Positions 8,163-17,413 of a stretch of 52,948 bases of DNA are shown one piece after another. Position numbers and translations under genes: made by a program. Origin of the DNA: Ruminiclostridium sp. Lineage in GTDB: Bacteria > Bacillota > Clostridia > Oscillospirales > Oscillospiraceae. A model generated the notes under the pieces. The model searched no databases and had not been told where the DNA came from. It saw only the letters and a list, made by a program, of their open reading frames with translations. Each line of letters starts with the position of its first letter. The stretch's first letter is position 1. The stretch lies in the NCBI GenBank assembly GCA_022792035.1, contig JAAWAE010000019.1, positions 1-52,948 of the forward strand. Reading direction: 5' to 3'.

Positions 8163-8942
8163 ATGGGTAAGCGCCGCATCGTGGTGAAGGTCGGCACCTC
8201 CACCCTGGCTCATCCCACGGGCCTTTTGAATCTGCGCCGGGTGGAGGCCCTGTGCCGGGTGCTCAGTGATCTGAAGAACGCCGGGCACGAGCTGATTTTG
8301 GTTTCTTCGGGGGCCATCGGCATGGGGGCGGGGAAGCTCTCCCTAACCCAGCGGCCGGAGGACACCCCCACCAAGCAGGCCGCCGCCGCCGTGGGCCAAT
8401 GCGAGCTGATGTACACCTACGACAAGGCCTTTTCCCAGTACAACCACACGGTGGCCCAGGTCCTTCTGACTGCTGCCGATGTGAACCATCCCCACCGCTT
8501 TGCCAACTTCCGCAACACCATGCACCGCCTCCTGGACCTCAAGGCCCTGCCCATCATCAACGAGAATGACACCGTGGCGACGGAAGAGCTGGGCATTGGG
8601 GACAACGACACCCTGGCCGCCATCGTGGCCGTGAGCATGGAGGCGGAGCTCCTGGTCCTCCTTTCGGACATCGACGGTCTTTACACCGCCGACCCCCACA
8701 CCCACCCGGAGGCCACCCTCATTGACGAGATCACCAACATTACCCCGGACATCCTGGCCCTGGCTGGGGGAGCGGGGTCCCATCTGGGCACCGGGGGCAT
8801 GACCACCAAGCTCCACGCCGCCCAGATCTGCATGGAGGCCGGCTGCGACATGGTCATCGCCAACGGGGCCGACCCGGCCATCCTCTACGACGCCGCTGAC
8901 GGGAAGCCGGCCGGCAGTCGATTCTGTGGAAAGCGAGGCTGA
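8163..8942 (+). CDS. proB: Glutamate 5-kinase, short form without PUA domain
   Basis: First step of proline synthesis: phosphorylates glutamate to gamma-glutamyl phosphate. The amino-acid kinase fold is clear: RIVVKVGTSTL at the start, VSSGAIGMGAG, the glutamate-binding INENDTV, LSDIDGLYTADP and GTGGMTTKLHAA. At 259 residues it lacks the C-terminal PUA domain present in the ~365-residue E. coli and B. subtilis enzymes. Start ATG at 8163 after GAAAGGGG; an upstream frame extends into the promoter. It is followed 5 bp later by proA. Feedback control by proline may differ because the PUA domain is absent (inference). Confidence 0.95.
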   Translation: MGKRRIVVKVGTSTLAHPTGLLNLRRVEALCRVLSDLKNAGHELILVSSGAIGMGAGKLSLTQRPEDTPTKQAAAAVGQCELMYTYDKAFSQYNHTVAQVLLTAADVNHPHRFANFRNTMHRLLDLKALPIINENDTVATEELGIGDNDTLAAIVAVSMEAELLVLLSDIDGLYTADPHTHPEATLIDEITNITPDILALAGGAGSHLGTGGMTTKLHAAQICMEAGCDMVIANGADPAILYDAADGKPAGSRFCGKRG

Positions 8943-8947
8943 CGTTT

Positions 8948-10213
8948 ATGTCTTTACCCATCACTGGCCCCCTTCTGGAGGCCGCGCGGGCGGCGAAGCC
9001 CGCCCTGGCCCAGTTGGACCACAGGGCCAAAGGGGCGCTGCTGCGCACCATGGCGGACTGTTTAGAATCCGCCGCGCCGGCCATTCTGGAGGCCAACGTC
9101 CAGGATTTGGAAGCCGTCCATGGCACCATCCCCGAGGTCATGGAGGACCGTCTGCGCCTCACCCCCGCCCGGATCGCCGACATGGCGGCGGGGATGCGCT
9201 CCGTGGCAGAGCTGCCGGACCCGGTGGGGAAGGTCCGGGCCTGTCATACCCTCCCCAACGGCTTAGAGGTCCAGCGGGTTTCAGTCCCCCTGGGGGTCAT
9301 CGCCATCATCTATGAATCCCGGCCCAACGTCACCTCCGACGCCGCCAGCCTGGCCCTTATGGCCGGGAGCGTGTGCGTGCTGCGGGGGGGCAAGGAGTCC
9401 ATTCGCTCCAATCGGGCCATTGTGGACGCACTCCATGCAGGGCTGAGGCGGCATGATTTGCCGGAGGCCCTGGTGAGTTTGGTCACGGACACCACACGGG
9501 ACAGCGCCGCGGAGCTGATGGAAGCCGTGGGGTATATCGACCTGTTGATCCCTCGGGGCGGCGCGTCTCTCATCGCCGCTTGTGTGGAGCGTTCCAAGGT
9601 CCCCTGCATTCAGACGGGGACGGGGATTTGTCATATCTATGTGGACGAGAGTGCGGATCTGGACAAGGCGCTGGCTATTTTGGAAAACGCCAAGACCAGC
9701 CGGCCCTCTGTGTGCAACGCGGCGGAGGTTTGTTTGGTCCATAAGGCCATCGCGCCGCAGTTCCTGCCGCTGCTGCGGGAGCGTTTGGTGGAACAGCGCA
9801 GTGCCCAGGGCCTGCCCCCGGTGGAGCTGCGCTTAGACCCCGTGGCGCAAACCTTCATCCCCGGCACCCCGGCCGGGGGGGAGGATTTCGACCGGGAGTT
9901 TTTGGACTACATCCTGGCCGTAGGGGTGGTGGAGGATTTAACGGGGGCCATTGACCACATCAACCGCCACTCCACGGGGCACAGCGAGGCCATTCTCACC
10001 CAAAACCACGAGAACGCCGCCCGCTTCACCCGGCTCATCGACAGCGCGGCGGTCTACGTCAACGCTTCCACCCGCTTCACCGACGGCGGACAGTTCGGTC
10101 TGGGCTGTGAGATGGGCATTTCTACCCAAAAGCTCCACGCCCGGGGTCCTATGGGCCTGGAAGAGCTGACCAGCTACAAATACGTCATCACAGGAGACGG
10201 ACAGATCCGATAA
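8948..10213 (+). CDS. proA: Gamma-glutamyl phosphate reductase
   Basis: Second step of proline synthesis: NADPH-dependent reduction of gamma-glutamyl phosphate to glutamate semialdehyde. The 421-residue protein has normal family length, with IIYESRPNVTSDAA, the nucleotide-binding VLRGGKE and the catalytic cysteine in SVCNAAE (the family has S-x-CNAxE). C-terminal TGGQFGLGCEMGISTQKLHARGPMG is shortened here to its hallmark GLGCEMGIST. It sits directly behind proB and shares its promoter; proC is not in the window. Confidence 0.96.
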   Translation: MSLPITGPLLEAARAAKPALAQLDHRAKGALLRTMADCLESAAPAILEANVQDLEAVHGTIPEVMEDRLRLTPARIADMAAGMRSVAELPDPVGKVRACHTLPNGLEVQRVSVPLGVIAIIYESRPNVTSDAASLALMAGSVCVLRGGKESIRSNRAIVDALHAGLRRHDLPEALVSLVTDTTRDSAAELMEAVGYIDLLIPRGGASLIAACVERSKVPCIQTGTGICHIYVDESADLDKALAILENAKTSRPSVCNAAEVCLVHKAIAPQFLPLLRERLVEQRSAQGLPPVELRLDPVAQTFIPGTPAGGEDFDREFLDYILAVGVVEDLTGAIDHINRHSTGHSEAILTQNHENAARFTRLIDSAAVYVNASTRFTDGGQFGLGCEMGISTQKLHARGPMGLEELTSYKYVITGDGQIR

Positions 10214-10228
10214 AGGAGGGACCCTTCC

Positions 10229-10744
10229 ATGAAGGAACTTTTCTTTCGCCTTTTCAAGGGCCACAGCACAGAGGATATTTTGGCCTTTTGGGCCTTGCTG
10301 CGCCGGGGAGATTTCCGGAGCATCTTCCTAGAACCCACCGAGAACACCTTTACCCAGCTGGTGCGCTACGGCATCACCGGCAGCACCTCCTTTGCCGTGG
10401 ACTATCTGCTGCTGTATTCCATGGAAAAGACGGGGGCCTATTATCTGGTGGCGGCGGCGCTGGCCTTCATCTTGGGCAGTATGTGCAACTTCGTGATGAC
10501 CAAGTATTTTGCCTTCAAGGCAGTGGACCCGTCGGTGCGGCCGGGGGCGGAGCTGATGGTATTTTGTGCCATCGTCGCCGGGGGCTTAGGCTTGACGGTG
10601 CTCTTCCTCTTCCTCTTCACCACCCATCTGGGGATGCCCTTGATGGCGGCGAAGTTTGTCAGCAGTCTGCTGGTCTTTATCTGGAACTTTGCGGGGCGGA
10701 AATTCCTCCTCTATCCTGGAGGGCAGCAGATTCGGAGTATTTGA
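10229..10744 (+). CDS. GtrA-family membrane protein (171 aa)
   Basis: Four hydrophobic helices after a ~45-residue cytoplasmic N-terminus; the segment LVRYGITGSTSFAVDYLLLY and the later CNFVMTKYFAF and FVSSLLVFIWNFAGRKFLLY are typical of GtrA proteins, which are proposed to move lipid-linked sugars across the membrane for surface glycosylation. It lies 15 bp after proA with a good RBS (AAAGGAGG) and ends at a bidirectional terminator, so it is the third gene of the proBA transcript. No functional tie to proline is evident; the link is transcriptional only. Confidence 0.85.
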   Translation: MKELFFRLFKGHSTEDILAFWALLRRGDFRSIFLEPTENTFTQLVRYGITGSTSFAVDYLLLYSMEKTGAYYLVAAALAFILGSMCNFVMTKYFAFKAVDPSVRPGAELMVFCAIVAGGLGLTVLFLFLFTTHLGMPLMAAKFVSSLLVFIWNFAGRKFLLYPGGQQIRSI

Positions 10745-10777
10745 GGGCTTTCTATCTTCACTTCATTGGAACGACAA

Positions 10778-10809
10778 AAGGGCGGGACCGTATTTCAGGT
10801 CCCGCCCTT
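10778..10809. terminator. Bidirectional terminator between gtrA-like gene and leuB
   Basis: Perfect 12-bp arms AAGGGCGGGACC / GGTCCCGCCCTT with an 8-nt loop, between two convergent genes. Confidence 0.85.
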
Positions 10810-10838
10810 CGTTTGTGTTGGATCGGATATCGTTTTTC

Positions 10839-11909
10839 TCAAATCGCCGCCGCGATCTGACGGCCCATTTCGGCGGTGCCCACCAAGGTCCCCTCCCCGG
10901 TGAAGAGGTCGGGGGTGCGCAGGCCCTTGGCCAGGACCTTTTTCACCGCGTCCTCAATGGCGTCTGCCTCGGCCCCCAGGCCGAAGGTGTAGCGCAGCAT
11001 CATAGCCACGGAGAGGATGGTGGCGGTGGGGTTGGCCTTATCCTGTCCGGCAATGTCCGGGGCGGAGCCGTGGATGGGCTCGTACATCCCGAAATTCCCC
11101 TGGGCCAGGGAGGCGGAGGGCAGCATCCCGATGGAGCCGGTGATCTGGCTGGCCTCATCGGAGAGGATGTCCCCAAAGATGTTGGAGGTGACCAGGACGT
11201 CGAACTGCCGGGGATTGCGCACCAGCTGCATGGCGGCGTTGTCCACATAGAGGTGGTCCAGGGTGACGTCGGGATAGTCCTTAGCAACCTCGCTCACCAC
11301 CCGCCGCCAGAGGCGGGAGGAGTCCAGGACGTTGGCCTTGTCCACGCTGGTGACGTGCTTGTTCCGCTTCATGGCCATGTCGAAGGCCACCTTGGCGATG
11401 CGGCGGACTTCCCCTTCGGCGTACTGTTCCACGTCGTAGGCGGCGGGACCCATGGGGGTATCCCGGGTGCCCCGTTCCCCGAAGTAGATGCCGCCGGTGA
11501 GCTCCCGGACCACCAAAAGGTCCAGGCCTCCGGCCAGGATCTCGGCTTTCAGGGGGGAGGCGTCCGCCAGGGCCTCGAAGATCATGGCGGGGCGGAGGTT
11601 GGCGAACAGTCCCAGCTCTTTCCGCAGGCCCAAAAGGGCACGCTCGGGGCGCTGGTCTCCTGGGAGGGTATCCCATTTCCAACCGCCCACCGCGCCCAGG
11701 AGCACGGCGTCGGCGGCTTTGCACACGTCGATGGTTTCCTGGGGCAGGCAATGGCCCACCGCGTCGATGGCGCAGCCGCCGGCCAGGACGTCCTGGCAGT
11801 GGAATGTATGGCCGAACTTCTCCTCGATCTTTTTCAGGACCAGGAGGGCCTGTTCCACGATATCAGGGCCGATCCCGTCCCCCCGGATCACGGCAAGTTT
11901 TGCTTCCAT
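10839..11909 (-). CDS. leuB: 3-isopropylmalate dehydrogenase
   Basis: Oxidises and decarboxylates 3-isopropylmalate to 2-oxoisocaproate with NAD in leucine synthesis. The 356-residue protein shows the N-terminal [12 protein letters not shown], the substrate-binding [14 protein letters not shown], the TSVDKANVL lysine and the metal/NAD site [12 protein letters not shown] ... [12 protein letters not shown]. Last gene of leuC-leuD-leuB: its ATG comes 3 bp after the leuD stop. It ends at the convergent terminator at 10778-10809. Confidence 0.97.
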   Translation of the reverse strand: MEAKLAVIRGDGIGPDIVEQALLVLKKIEEKFGHTFHCQDVLAGGCAIDAVGHCLPQETIDVCKAADAVLLGAVGGWKWDTLPGDQRPERALLGLRKELGLFANLRPAMIFEALADASPLKAEILAGGLDLLVVRELTGGIYFGERGTRDTPMGPAAYDVEQYAEGEVRRIAKVAFDMAMKRNKHVTSVDKANVLDSSRLWRRVVSEVAKDYPDVTLDHLYVDNAAMQLVRNPRQFDVLVTSNIFGDILSDEASQITGSIGMLPSASLAQGNFGMYEPIHGSAPDIAGQDKANPTATILSVAMMLRYTFGLGAEADAIEDAVKKVLAKGLRTPDLFTGEGTLVGTAEMGRQIAAAI

Positions 11910-11912
11910 GGC

Positions 11913-12404
11913 TCACTGGCCCCCCTTCTTGATGGAGGCCATCAGCCCGCCGGCCTGGATGATCTCCTTGATGAACGCCGGGAAGGGGCTGGCCTGATAG
12001 GTCTCGTTTTTGGTGAGGTTGGTGATCAGTCCGGTGTCGAAATCCACACTGACCTCATCCCCGGCCTGGATGCCTTCGCTGGCCTCGGGGCACTCCAGGA
12101 TGGCTAAGCCGATGTTGATGGCGTTGCGGTAGAAGATCCGGGCGAAGGTTTTGGCGATCACGCAGGAGATGCCGGACTCCTTGATGACCATGGGCGCGTG
12201 TTCCCGGGAGGAGCCGCAGCCGAAGTTGAGTCCGCCCACCATCACGTCCCCTGCGTGGACGGCGCCGACAAAGCCCTTGTCGATGTCCTCCATGCAGTGG
12301 GCGGCCAGTTCCTTCTTGTCTGCGATGTTCAGGTAACGGGCGGGGATGATGACGTCGGTATCTACGTTATCTCCGTATTTATGGACGATGCCTTTTGCAT
12401 TCAT
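11913..12404 (-). CDS. leuD: 3-isopropylmalate dehydratase small subunit
   Basis: Partner of LeuC in isomerising 2- to 3-isopropylmalate. The 163-residue size and the motifs [15 protein letters not shown] and [15 protein letters not shown] are diagnostic for the small-subunit swivel domain. ATG at 12402-12404 with AAAGGAG about 12 nt upstream. It lies between leuC (21 bp upstream) and leuB (3 bp downstream). Confidence 0.97.
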   Translation of the reverse strand: MNAKGIVHKYGDNVDTDVIIPARYLNIADKKELAAHCMEDIDKGFVGAVHAGDVMVGGLNFGCGSSREHAPMVIKESGISCVIAKTFARIFYRNAINIGLAILECPEASEGIQAGDEVSVDFDTGLITNLTKNETYQASPFPAFIKEIIQAGGLMASIKKGGQ

Positions 12405-12425
12405 AGTGTTCGATGGCTCCTTTCC

Positions 12426-13685
12426 TTACAGTGCCCGGGGGTCGGCGATTTTTCCGGCGATGGCGGAAGCCGCCGCCACGGCGGGGCTGGCCAGGTAGAT
12501 CTCCGAGGTGATGCCGCCCATGCGGCCCACAAAGTTCCGGTTGGTGGTGGCGACGCAGCGCTCGCCGTTGGCCATGACCCCCATGTGTCCGCCCAGGCAG
12601 GGCCCGCAGGTGGGGGTGGAGACGGCGCAGCCGGCGTCGATAAACGTGGTCAGGTAGCCCTGCTGGGCGCAGGTTTTGAAGATCTCCTGGGTGGCGGGCA
12701 TGACGATGCACCGCACATGGGGGGCCACCTTTTTGCCCTGCAGGAGTTTGGCCGCGATCTCCATATCCTCCAGACGTCCGTTGGTGCAGGAGCCGATGAT
12801 GACCTGGTCGATTGGGATCTCCTCCACCTGGGAGATGGGTTTGGCGTTTTCCGGCAGGTGGGGGAAGGCCACGGTGGGCTCGATGGACGAGAGGTCGATG
12901 TCTATCGTCCGGGCGTATTCCGCGTCGGGGTCTGCCTCGTAGACTGTATAGGGGCGCTGGGCGCGGCCGTCCAGGAAGGCTTTCGTTTTCTCGTCCACCG
13001 GGAAGATGCCGTTTTTCGCGCCGGCCTCGATGGACATATTGGCGATGCACAGGCGGTCGTCCATGGACAGGGAGGCCACGCCTTCGCCGCAGTATTCCAG
13101 GCTCTGGTAGAGGGCGCCGTCCACGCCGATTTTGCCGATCAGGTGCAGGATCACGTCTTTGCCGCTGACCAGGGGCTGGAGTTTGCCTGTCAGGTGGACC
13201 CGGATGGCTTCGGGGACTTTGAACCAAGTTTCGCCGGTGGCCATGCCTGCCGCCATGTCTGTGGAACCGACGCCGGTGGAGAAGGCGCCCAATGCGCCGT
13301 ATGTGCAGGTATGGGAGTCTGCGCCGATGATGCAGTCTCCGGCGCCCACCAGTCCCTTTTCCGGGAGCAGTGCGTGCTCCACGCCCATTTGACCTACGTC
13401 GTAGAAATGATCCAGGTCGAAACGTTTGGCGAAGGTACGGCACTGTAAGCACTGTTCTGCCGCTTTGATATCCTTATTCGGGGTGAAGTGGTCCATGACC
13501 ATGGCGATGCGGCTCTTGTCGAACACGCCGGTGAACCCCTCCTTCTCAAACTCCCGGATCGCCACCGGGGACGTGATGTCATTGCCCAGCACGATGTCCA
13601 GTTTCGCTCGGATCAACTGGCCGGGTTTTACTTCCGGCAGGCCCGCGTGGGCTGCCAGGATCTTCTGTGTCATTGTCATTCCCAT
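12426..13685 (-). CDS. leuC: 3-isopropylmalate dehydratase large subunit
   Basis: Aconitase-family [4Fe-4S] enzyme. The cluster cysteines are visible in [10 protein letters not shown] and [12 protein letters not shown], and the aconitase signature [18 protein letters not shown] is shortened here to [11 protein letters not shown] use the ATG at 13683-13685, 8 nt after AGGGAGG, giving 419 residues, the normal length of the archaeal/clostridial-type LeuC; the frame is open upstream but crosses the promoter. It starts the leuCDB unit, separated from leuA by ~500 bp. Confidence 0.97.
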   Translation of the reverse strand: MGMTMTQKILAAHAGLPEVKPGQLIRAKLDIVLGNDITSPVAIREFEKEGFTGVFDKSRIAMVMDHFTPNKDIKAAEQCLQCRTFAKRFDLDHFYDVGQMGVEHALLPEKGLVGAGDCIIGADSHTCTYGALGAFSTGVGSTDMAAGMATGETWFKVPEAIRVHLTGKLQPLVSGKDVILHLIGKIGVDGALYQSLEYCGEGVASLSMDDRLCIANMSIEAGAKNGIFPVDEKTKAFLDGRAQRPYTVYEADPDAEYARTIDIDLSSIEPTVAFPHLPENAKPISQVEEIPIDQVIIGSCTNGRLEDMEIAAKLLQGKKVAPHVRCIVMPATQEIFKTCAQQGYLTTFIDAGCAVSTPTCGPCLGGHMGVMANGERCVATTNRNFVGRMGGITSEIYLASPAVAAASAIAGKIADPRAL

Positions 13686-13722
13686 GGGGAACGCCTCCCT
13701 TTTTTGGTTTGGGTTTCGCTTC

Positions 13723-13731
13723 ATTATAACA
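13723..13731 (-). promoter_or_regulatory. Extended -10 promoter of leuCDB
   Basis: Minus strand TGTTATAAT about 40 bp before the leuC ATG; a convincing -35 is not visible, as is usual for extended -10 promoters. No T-box was found here. Confidence 0.5.
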
Positions 13732-13793
13732 TACATTGGGGGTGATTTGGTAGGGGTGATTCCTTCGATTCTCCTTGTGGTCGCTTTTGCGTC

Positions 13794-13822
13794 GTCCACT
13801 TTTCTTCAAAAGAAAAGTGGAC
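13794..13822. repeat. Perfect 13-bp hairpin in the leuA-leuC gap
   Basis: GTCCACTTTTCTT-CAA-AAGAAAAGTGGAC. It resembles the T-rich hairpin that opens the two his-operon repeats (CACCTTTT/AAAAGGTG). The rest of the 13686-14185 gap is G-rich with no convincing gene, apart from a single GC hairpin unit at 14120-14145. On the minus strand the hairpin lies downstream of leuA and could help end that transcript. Confidence 0.6.
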
Positions 13823-14119
13823 CGAAAAGAACCGCGGGGGACGCTCTGGTGCCGCTTCCGTGCGGGGGGACTTAGCGCCCGGGAACCTTACGGGGTCTCG
13901 TCCTCCTCCCGTCTGGGTCGGGCCGGGGGGATATTACTGGCTTTGGGTTGGTGGGCCTTCGTCTGGGTTTTGGGGGGCCGTGGGTGGGGACTGGTTCGCT
14001 GCTGTCCTTCGATGGATGTGGTTCTTCCCTGCTCCTTTGGGGGACTGGCCCGGGCTTGGCGGAAGGGGTGGGGCCCGCGTCGGTTGCTGTGGGACGTATC
14101 ACGCGCGTTCACGCATCCT

Positions 14120-14145
14120 CAGGGGCTGCTGCCCCTTGGACCCCG
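14120..14145 (+). repeat. Single GC-rich hairpin unit
   Basis: CAGGGGCTGCTGCCCCTTGG followed by ACCCC matches one unit of the 7825-8020 array in the same orientation. It lies 40 bp past the leuA stop. Confidence 0.65.
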
Positions 14146-14185
14146 CTTTGTGGGGGGACTGGGGCGATTTATCTTCTTATCCGTT

Positions 14186-15880
14186 TTATCCGTTCATTGG
14201 GATGAACTGTTTTACCTTGTTCTCTCGGTTTACTGCCGTAATCAGCGCGTAGACCGATGCCATCGTGATGTCGCTGTCTACGCCGACGCCCCAATAGTGA
14301 TTCCCTTCTTCGTCTGCGATGACGACATACGCAGAGGCCAGAGAATTGGAATCCGTTTCTAGGGCGTGCTCTTCGTAGTCTACAAACTTATATTGAATGG
14401 CGGGGTTGGCGATTTTTAGGACGTTGCTTACAGCATCCAGGGGGCCGTTCCCTCGGGCGCTGAGGATGAAGCTCTCGCCGTTGATATCCAACGTAGCGTC
14501 GGCGATCATCGTGCCGCCTTCTCGGAGCCAGGAGACCTCGTCCAGGGCGATGGGTTCATCCTTATTCTGATATTCATGCTGGAATGCCACCAGGATATCC
14601 TGGGGGGAGAGTTCCTTGTGGGCGCGGTCCGATACTTCCTTGATGAAGTATCCCACCTCTGCCGCCATTTCTTTGGGGAGAGAGTAGCCGAAGTTGTGCT
14701 CCAATATGTACGAAATGCCGCCTTTGCCCGACTGGCTGTTGATGCGGATCACGTCCGTTTCGTACTCCCGGTTTACGTCGTGGGGGTCCAGGGGCAGGTA
14801 GGGGACGGTCCAGCGGGGTTCGTCTCGTTCTTCCCGGAAGTGCATTCCTTTGGAGATGGCGTCTTGGTGGGAGCCGGAGAAGGCCGCGAAGACCAAGTGG
14901 CCGGAATAGGGCTGGCGGTAGCCCACGCTCATGCCGGTGAGTTTTTCATAGACCTCCACCACATGGGGCATATCGGAAAAATCCAGCTGGGGGTCCACGC
15001 CGTGGGTGAAGAGGTTCATGGCCAGGGTCACGATGTCCACATTGCCGGTCCGCTCGCCGTTGCCGAAGAGCGTGCCCTCGATCCGGTCGCCGCCGGCCAG
15101 GAGGGCCAGCTCCGCTGCCGCTACGCCGCAGCCACGGTCATTGTGGGGGTGGATGGAGACGATCACGTTTTCGCGGTCGTGGAGGTGACGGCTCATGTAC
15201 TCGATCTGCTGGGCGTAGACGTGGGGCATGGACATCTCCACCGTAGAGGGCAGGTTGATGATGACCTGACGTTCCGGGCGGGGCTTCCAGACGTCGATGA
15301 CCGCGTTGCAGATCCGCAGGGCAAATTCCACTTCCGTTCCGGTAAAGCTCTCAGGGGAGTATTCAAAGCGGAAATTGGTTTCCGGCATCTTGGCGGCGTA
15401 TTCATTGAACAATTTCGCGCCGGAGATGGCGATGTCTACGATCTCGTCCTCGCTCATGCGGAAGACCTGCTGCCGCTGGGCAAAAGACGTGGAATTATAC
15501 AGGTGGACGATCACGTTCTTTGCGCCCTGGATGGACTCGAAGGTTTTCTTGATGATATGCTCGCGAGACTGGGTGAGGACCTGGATGGTCACGTCATCGG
15601 GGATCAGCCCGTCCTGGATGATGGTGCGCAGAAACTCGTACTCTGTCTCTGAGGCGGCGGGAAAGCCCACCTCGATTTCCTTAAAGCCCAGATTCAGGAG
15701 GAATTGGTAAAAGGCCAGCTTCTCCTCCAGGTTCATGGGGGTGATCAGGGCCTGGTTGCCGTCGCGCAGGTCCACGCTGCACCACTGGGGCGCCGCGGTG
15801 AGACGGTCCTTTTTCGCCCAGTCAAAGCAGGGCTCCGGGGGCGGGTAATACCCAGGACGATACTTGTCAAAATTTTTCAT
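14186..15880 (-). CDS. leuA: 2-isopropylmalate synthase, long type
   Basis: Condenses 2-oxoisovalerate with acetyl-CoA, the committed step of leucine synthesis. The 564-residue protein is the longer LeuA type (N-terminal MKNFDKYRPGYYPP), with the TIM-barrel motifs SVDLRDGNQAL, IHPHNDRGCGVAAAELALL shortened here to HPHNDRGCG, and GTLFGNGERTGNVD. The C-terminal ~130 residues are the regulatory domain that binds leucine. Of two in-frame ATGs, the one at 15878-15880 is correctly spaced from AGGAAAGG; the other is only 2 nt from it. Expression is controlled by the T-box directly upstream. Confidence 0.96.
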   Translation of the reverse strand: MKNFDKYRPGYYPPPEPCFDWAKKDRLTAAPQWCSVDLRDGNQALITPMNLEEKLAFYQFLLNLGFKEIEVGFPAASETEYEFLRTIIQDGLIPDDVTIQVLTQSREHIIKKTFESIQGAKNVIVHLYNSTSFAQRQQVFRMSEDEIVDIAISGAKLFNEYAAKMPETNFRFEYSPESFTGTEVEFALRICNAVIDVWKPRPERQVIINLPSTVEMSMPHVYAQQIEYMSRHLHDRENVIVSIHPHNDRGCGVAAAELALLAGGDRIEGTLFGNGERTGNVDIVTLAMNLFTHGVDPQLDFSDMPHVVEVYEKLTGMSVGYRQPYSGHLVFAAFSGSHQDAISKGMHFREERDEPRWTVPYLPLDPHDVNREYETDVIRINSQSGKGGISYILEHNFGYSLPKEMAAEVGYFIKEVSDRAHKELSPQDILVAFQHEYQNKDEPIALDEVSWLREGGTMIADATLDINGESFILSARGNGPLDAVSNVLKIANPAIQYKFVDYEEHALETDSNSLASAYVVIADEEGNHYWGVGVDSDITMASVYALITAVNRENKVKQFIPMNG

Positions 15881-15924
15881 GGGGACCATGTCCTTTCCTA
15901 TTAGGTGTGGGAGACGTTCAGCCA

Positions 15925-16140
15925 ACAAAAAACCCCCGTCTCCCCAAAAATCAAGAGACGAAGGCATACATAGCTTCCGCGGTACCACTCTTGTTGACGT
16001 CCAGCAACGCCCACTCAAATAGTTCACGCTCCGGGGTGAGACGCGCCCTGGCTCCATACAGCCTTGCACCGGACGGCTGCTCTCTGAGATGGAGGGGGAG
16101 GGGCATATTCCCTTCCTTGCGTGGGATATGTCATTTTCAC
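15925..16140 (-). ncRNA. T-box leader of leuA, predicted leucine-specific
   Basis: Minus-strand leader with the T-box core AAGAGTGGTACCGCGG (15977-15992) and a following terminator, CGTCTC ... GGAGACG then GGGGTTTTTT (15927-15960). Stem I is recognisable: CTCCAT pairs ATGGAG, CAGAGAG forms the AG bulge, GGTGCAAG the distal loop. On the 3' side of stem I the specifier position reads CTC (16038-16040) followed by A, a leucine codon. Uncharged tRNA-Leu should pair with it and with TGGT of the T-box, favouring the antiterminator. Confidence 0.92.
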
Positions 16141-16147
16141 TTCCTAT

Positions 16148-16177
16148 AGCATAGCGGATGGACACGGGTTTTGTCAA
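16148..16177 (-). promoter_or_regulatory. Promoter of the leuA T-box transcript
   Basis: Minus strand: -35 TTGACA (16172-16177), 18-bp spacer, -10 TATGCT (16148-16153). Confidence 0.75.
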
Positions 16178-16315
16178 TGGGAAAGGCCCGAAATATTGCA
16201 CAAATACGCCCCCGCCTTCCTTGGGAATTTTTTTGTCCAGGCCGGTCTCTCCTCTTTACTTTATCGTGCTAGTGTGATAAACTGACAGGGATGAAAGGAA
16301 AGGGGTTTCGTGTCT

Positions 16316-17413
16316 ATGGAATTCGACCAGCGGCTGCTGCGCAGCGAAGAAGAGACCATCTATCGTCTGCGGGGCCTGTATGAGGGCTGCGGCTACAGCC
16401 CGTTCAAAATGAGCAAGTTTGAGGAATACGACCTCTATGTGAGGAGCAAGGACTTTCTGGTCAGCGAGCGGATGATCACCTTCACCGACGAGCGGGGCGT
16501 CTTGATGGCCCTCAAGCCGGACGTGACCTTGTCCATCGTCAAGAGCACCCGGGACGGGGAGCTGCGCAAGGTCTACTACAATGAAAGCGTCTACCGCAGC
16601 GGCAAGGGCGAGGAGGGCTTTCAGGAGATCACGCAGACCGGCTTGGAGTGCATCGGGGCGCTGGATTTTTACCACATCTATGAGGTCACCGCCCTGGCGG
16701 TGGAGAGTTTGGCCTGCATCAGCCCGGACTATGTGCTGGATGTCTCCCACGCGGGCCTGGTGCTGGGCTTCATGGAGGCCGCTGGGGTGGAGGATCCCCC
16801 CCGGATCATGGGCGCGGTGCGGGAGAAAAACCTCGCGGAGCTGCGCTCCTACTGCCGGGAGCGGGGCCTCAGCGCCACGGTGGGGGCCTTGCTGGAAAAG
16901 CTCATCACCACTTACGGCCCCATGGGGCAGGTCCTGGAGGAGCTGGCCCCGCTGTGCGTAGGCGGGAAGAAGACCCGGGAGGCCTGGGAGGAGGTCAAGC
17001 GCCTTTATGACCTCTTACAGGCCAACGGACTGGCGGAAAAAGTCTATCTGGACTTCTCCGTGGAGGGGGACATGGACTATTACAGCGGCATCGTCTTCCG
17101 GGGCTTTTTGAAGGGCCTGCCCCGGGGGGTCCTCTCCGGCGGGCAGTACGACAAGATGGTGGAGAAGATGGGCAAACGCTGCGGCGCCATCGGCTTTGCC
17201 ATCTACCTCAACGAGCTGGAACGCCTGGACGCCGCCCCGCGGGACTTTGACGCGGACGTATTGCTGTGGTATGATGAGGCCAGCGATTTCAAACACCTCA
17301 GCCAGACCGCCGCCAAACTGCGCCGGGAGGGCCGGCGGGTCCTGGCCCGGCGGGAGCGCGCCGGGGTGCGGACCCGGGAGACCTTAGATCTGAGAGGAGG
17401 GGCAGAGGAATGA
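16316..17413 (+). CDS. hisZ: ATP phosphoribosyltransferase regulatory subunit
   Basis: Catalytically inactive HisRS-like partner of the short HisG; the hetero-octamer carries out the first step of histidine synthesis and senses histidine. The protein shows the class II synthetase-like core (FEEYDLYV, MALKPDVTLSIV, KVYYNESVYR, DYYSGIVFRGFL). ATG 16316 is used; a GTG two codons earlier (16310) is equally well placed after AAAGGAAAGG. First gene of the his operon; its stop overlaps hisG by ATGA. No T-box or leader peptide was found upstream. Confidence 0.93.
   Translation: MEFDQRLLRSEEETIYRLRGLYEGCGYSPFKMSKFEEYDLYVRSKDFLVSERMITFTDERGVLMALKPDVTLSIVKSTRDGELRKVYYNESVYRSGKGEEGFQEITQTGLECIGALDFYHIYEVTALAVESLACISPDYVLDVSHAGLVLGFMEAAGVEDPPRIMGAVREKNLAELRSYCRERGLSATVGALLEKLITTYGPMGQVLEELAPLCVGGKKTREAWEEVKRLYDLLQANGLAEKVYLDFSVEGDMDYYSGIVFRGFLKGLPRGVLSGGQYDKMVEKMGKRCGAIGFAIYLNELERLDAAPRDFDADVLLWYDEASDFKHLSQTAAKLRREGRRVLARRERAGVRTRETLDLRGGAEE

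Noticed and set aside
10656-12107. 483-codon plus-strand frame across leuB/leuD
   Set aside because: Antisense to two well-conserved enzymes; composition typical of a shadow frame.
12198-13448. 416-codon plus-strand frame across leuC
   Set aside because: Antisense to leuC, which has intact iron-sulfur motifs.
13860-14362. Open frames rich in Gly/Trp in the leuA-leuC gap and leuA end
   Set aside because: No RBS, abnormal residue content, and part of the stretch is antisense to leuA.
16202-16315. T-box or histidine leader peptide before hisZ
   Set aside because: No T-box sequence, no run of His codons and no terminator in the ~110 bp.
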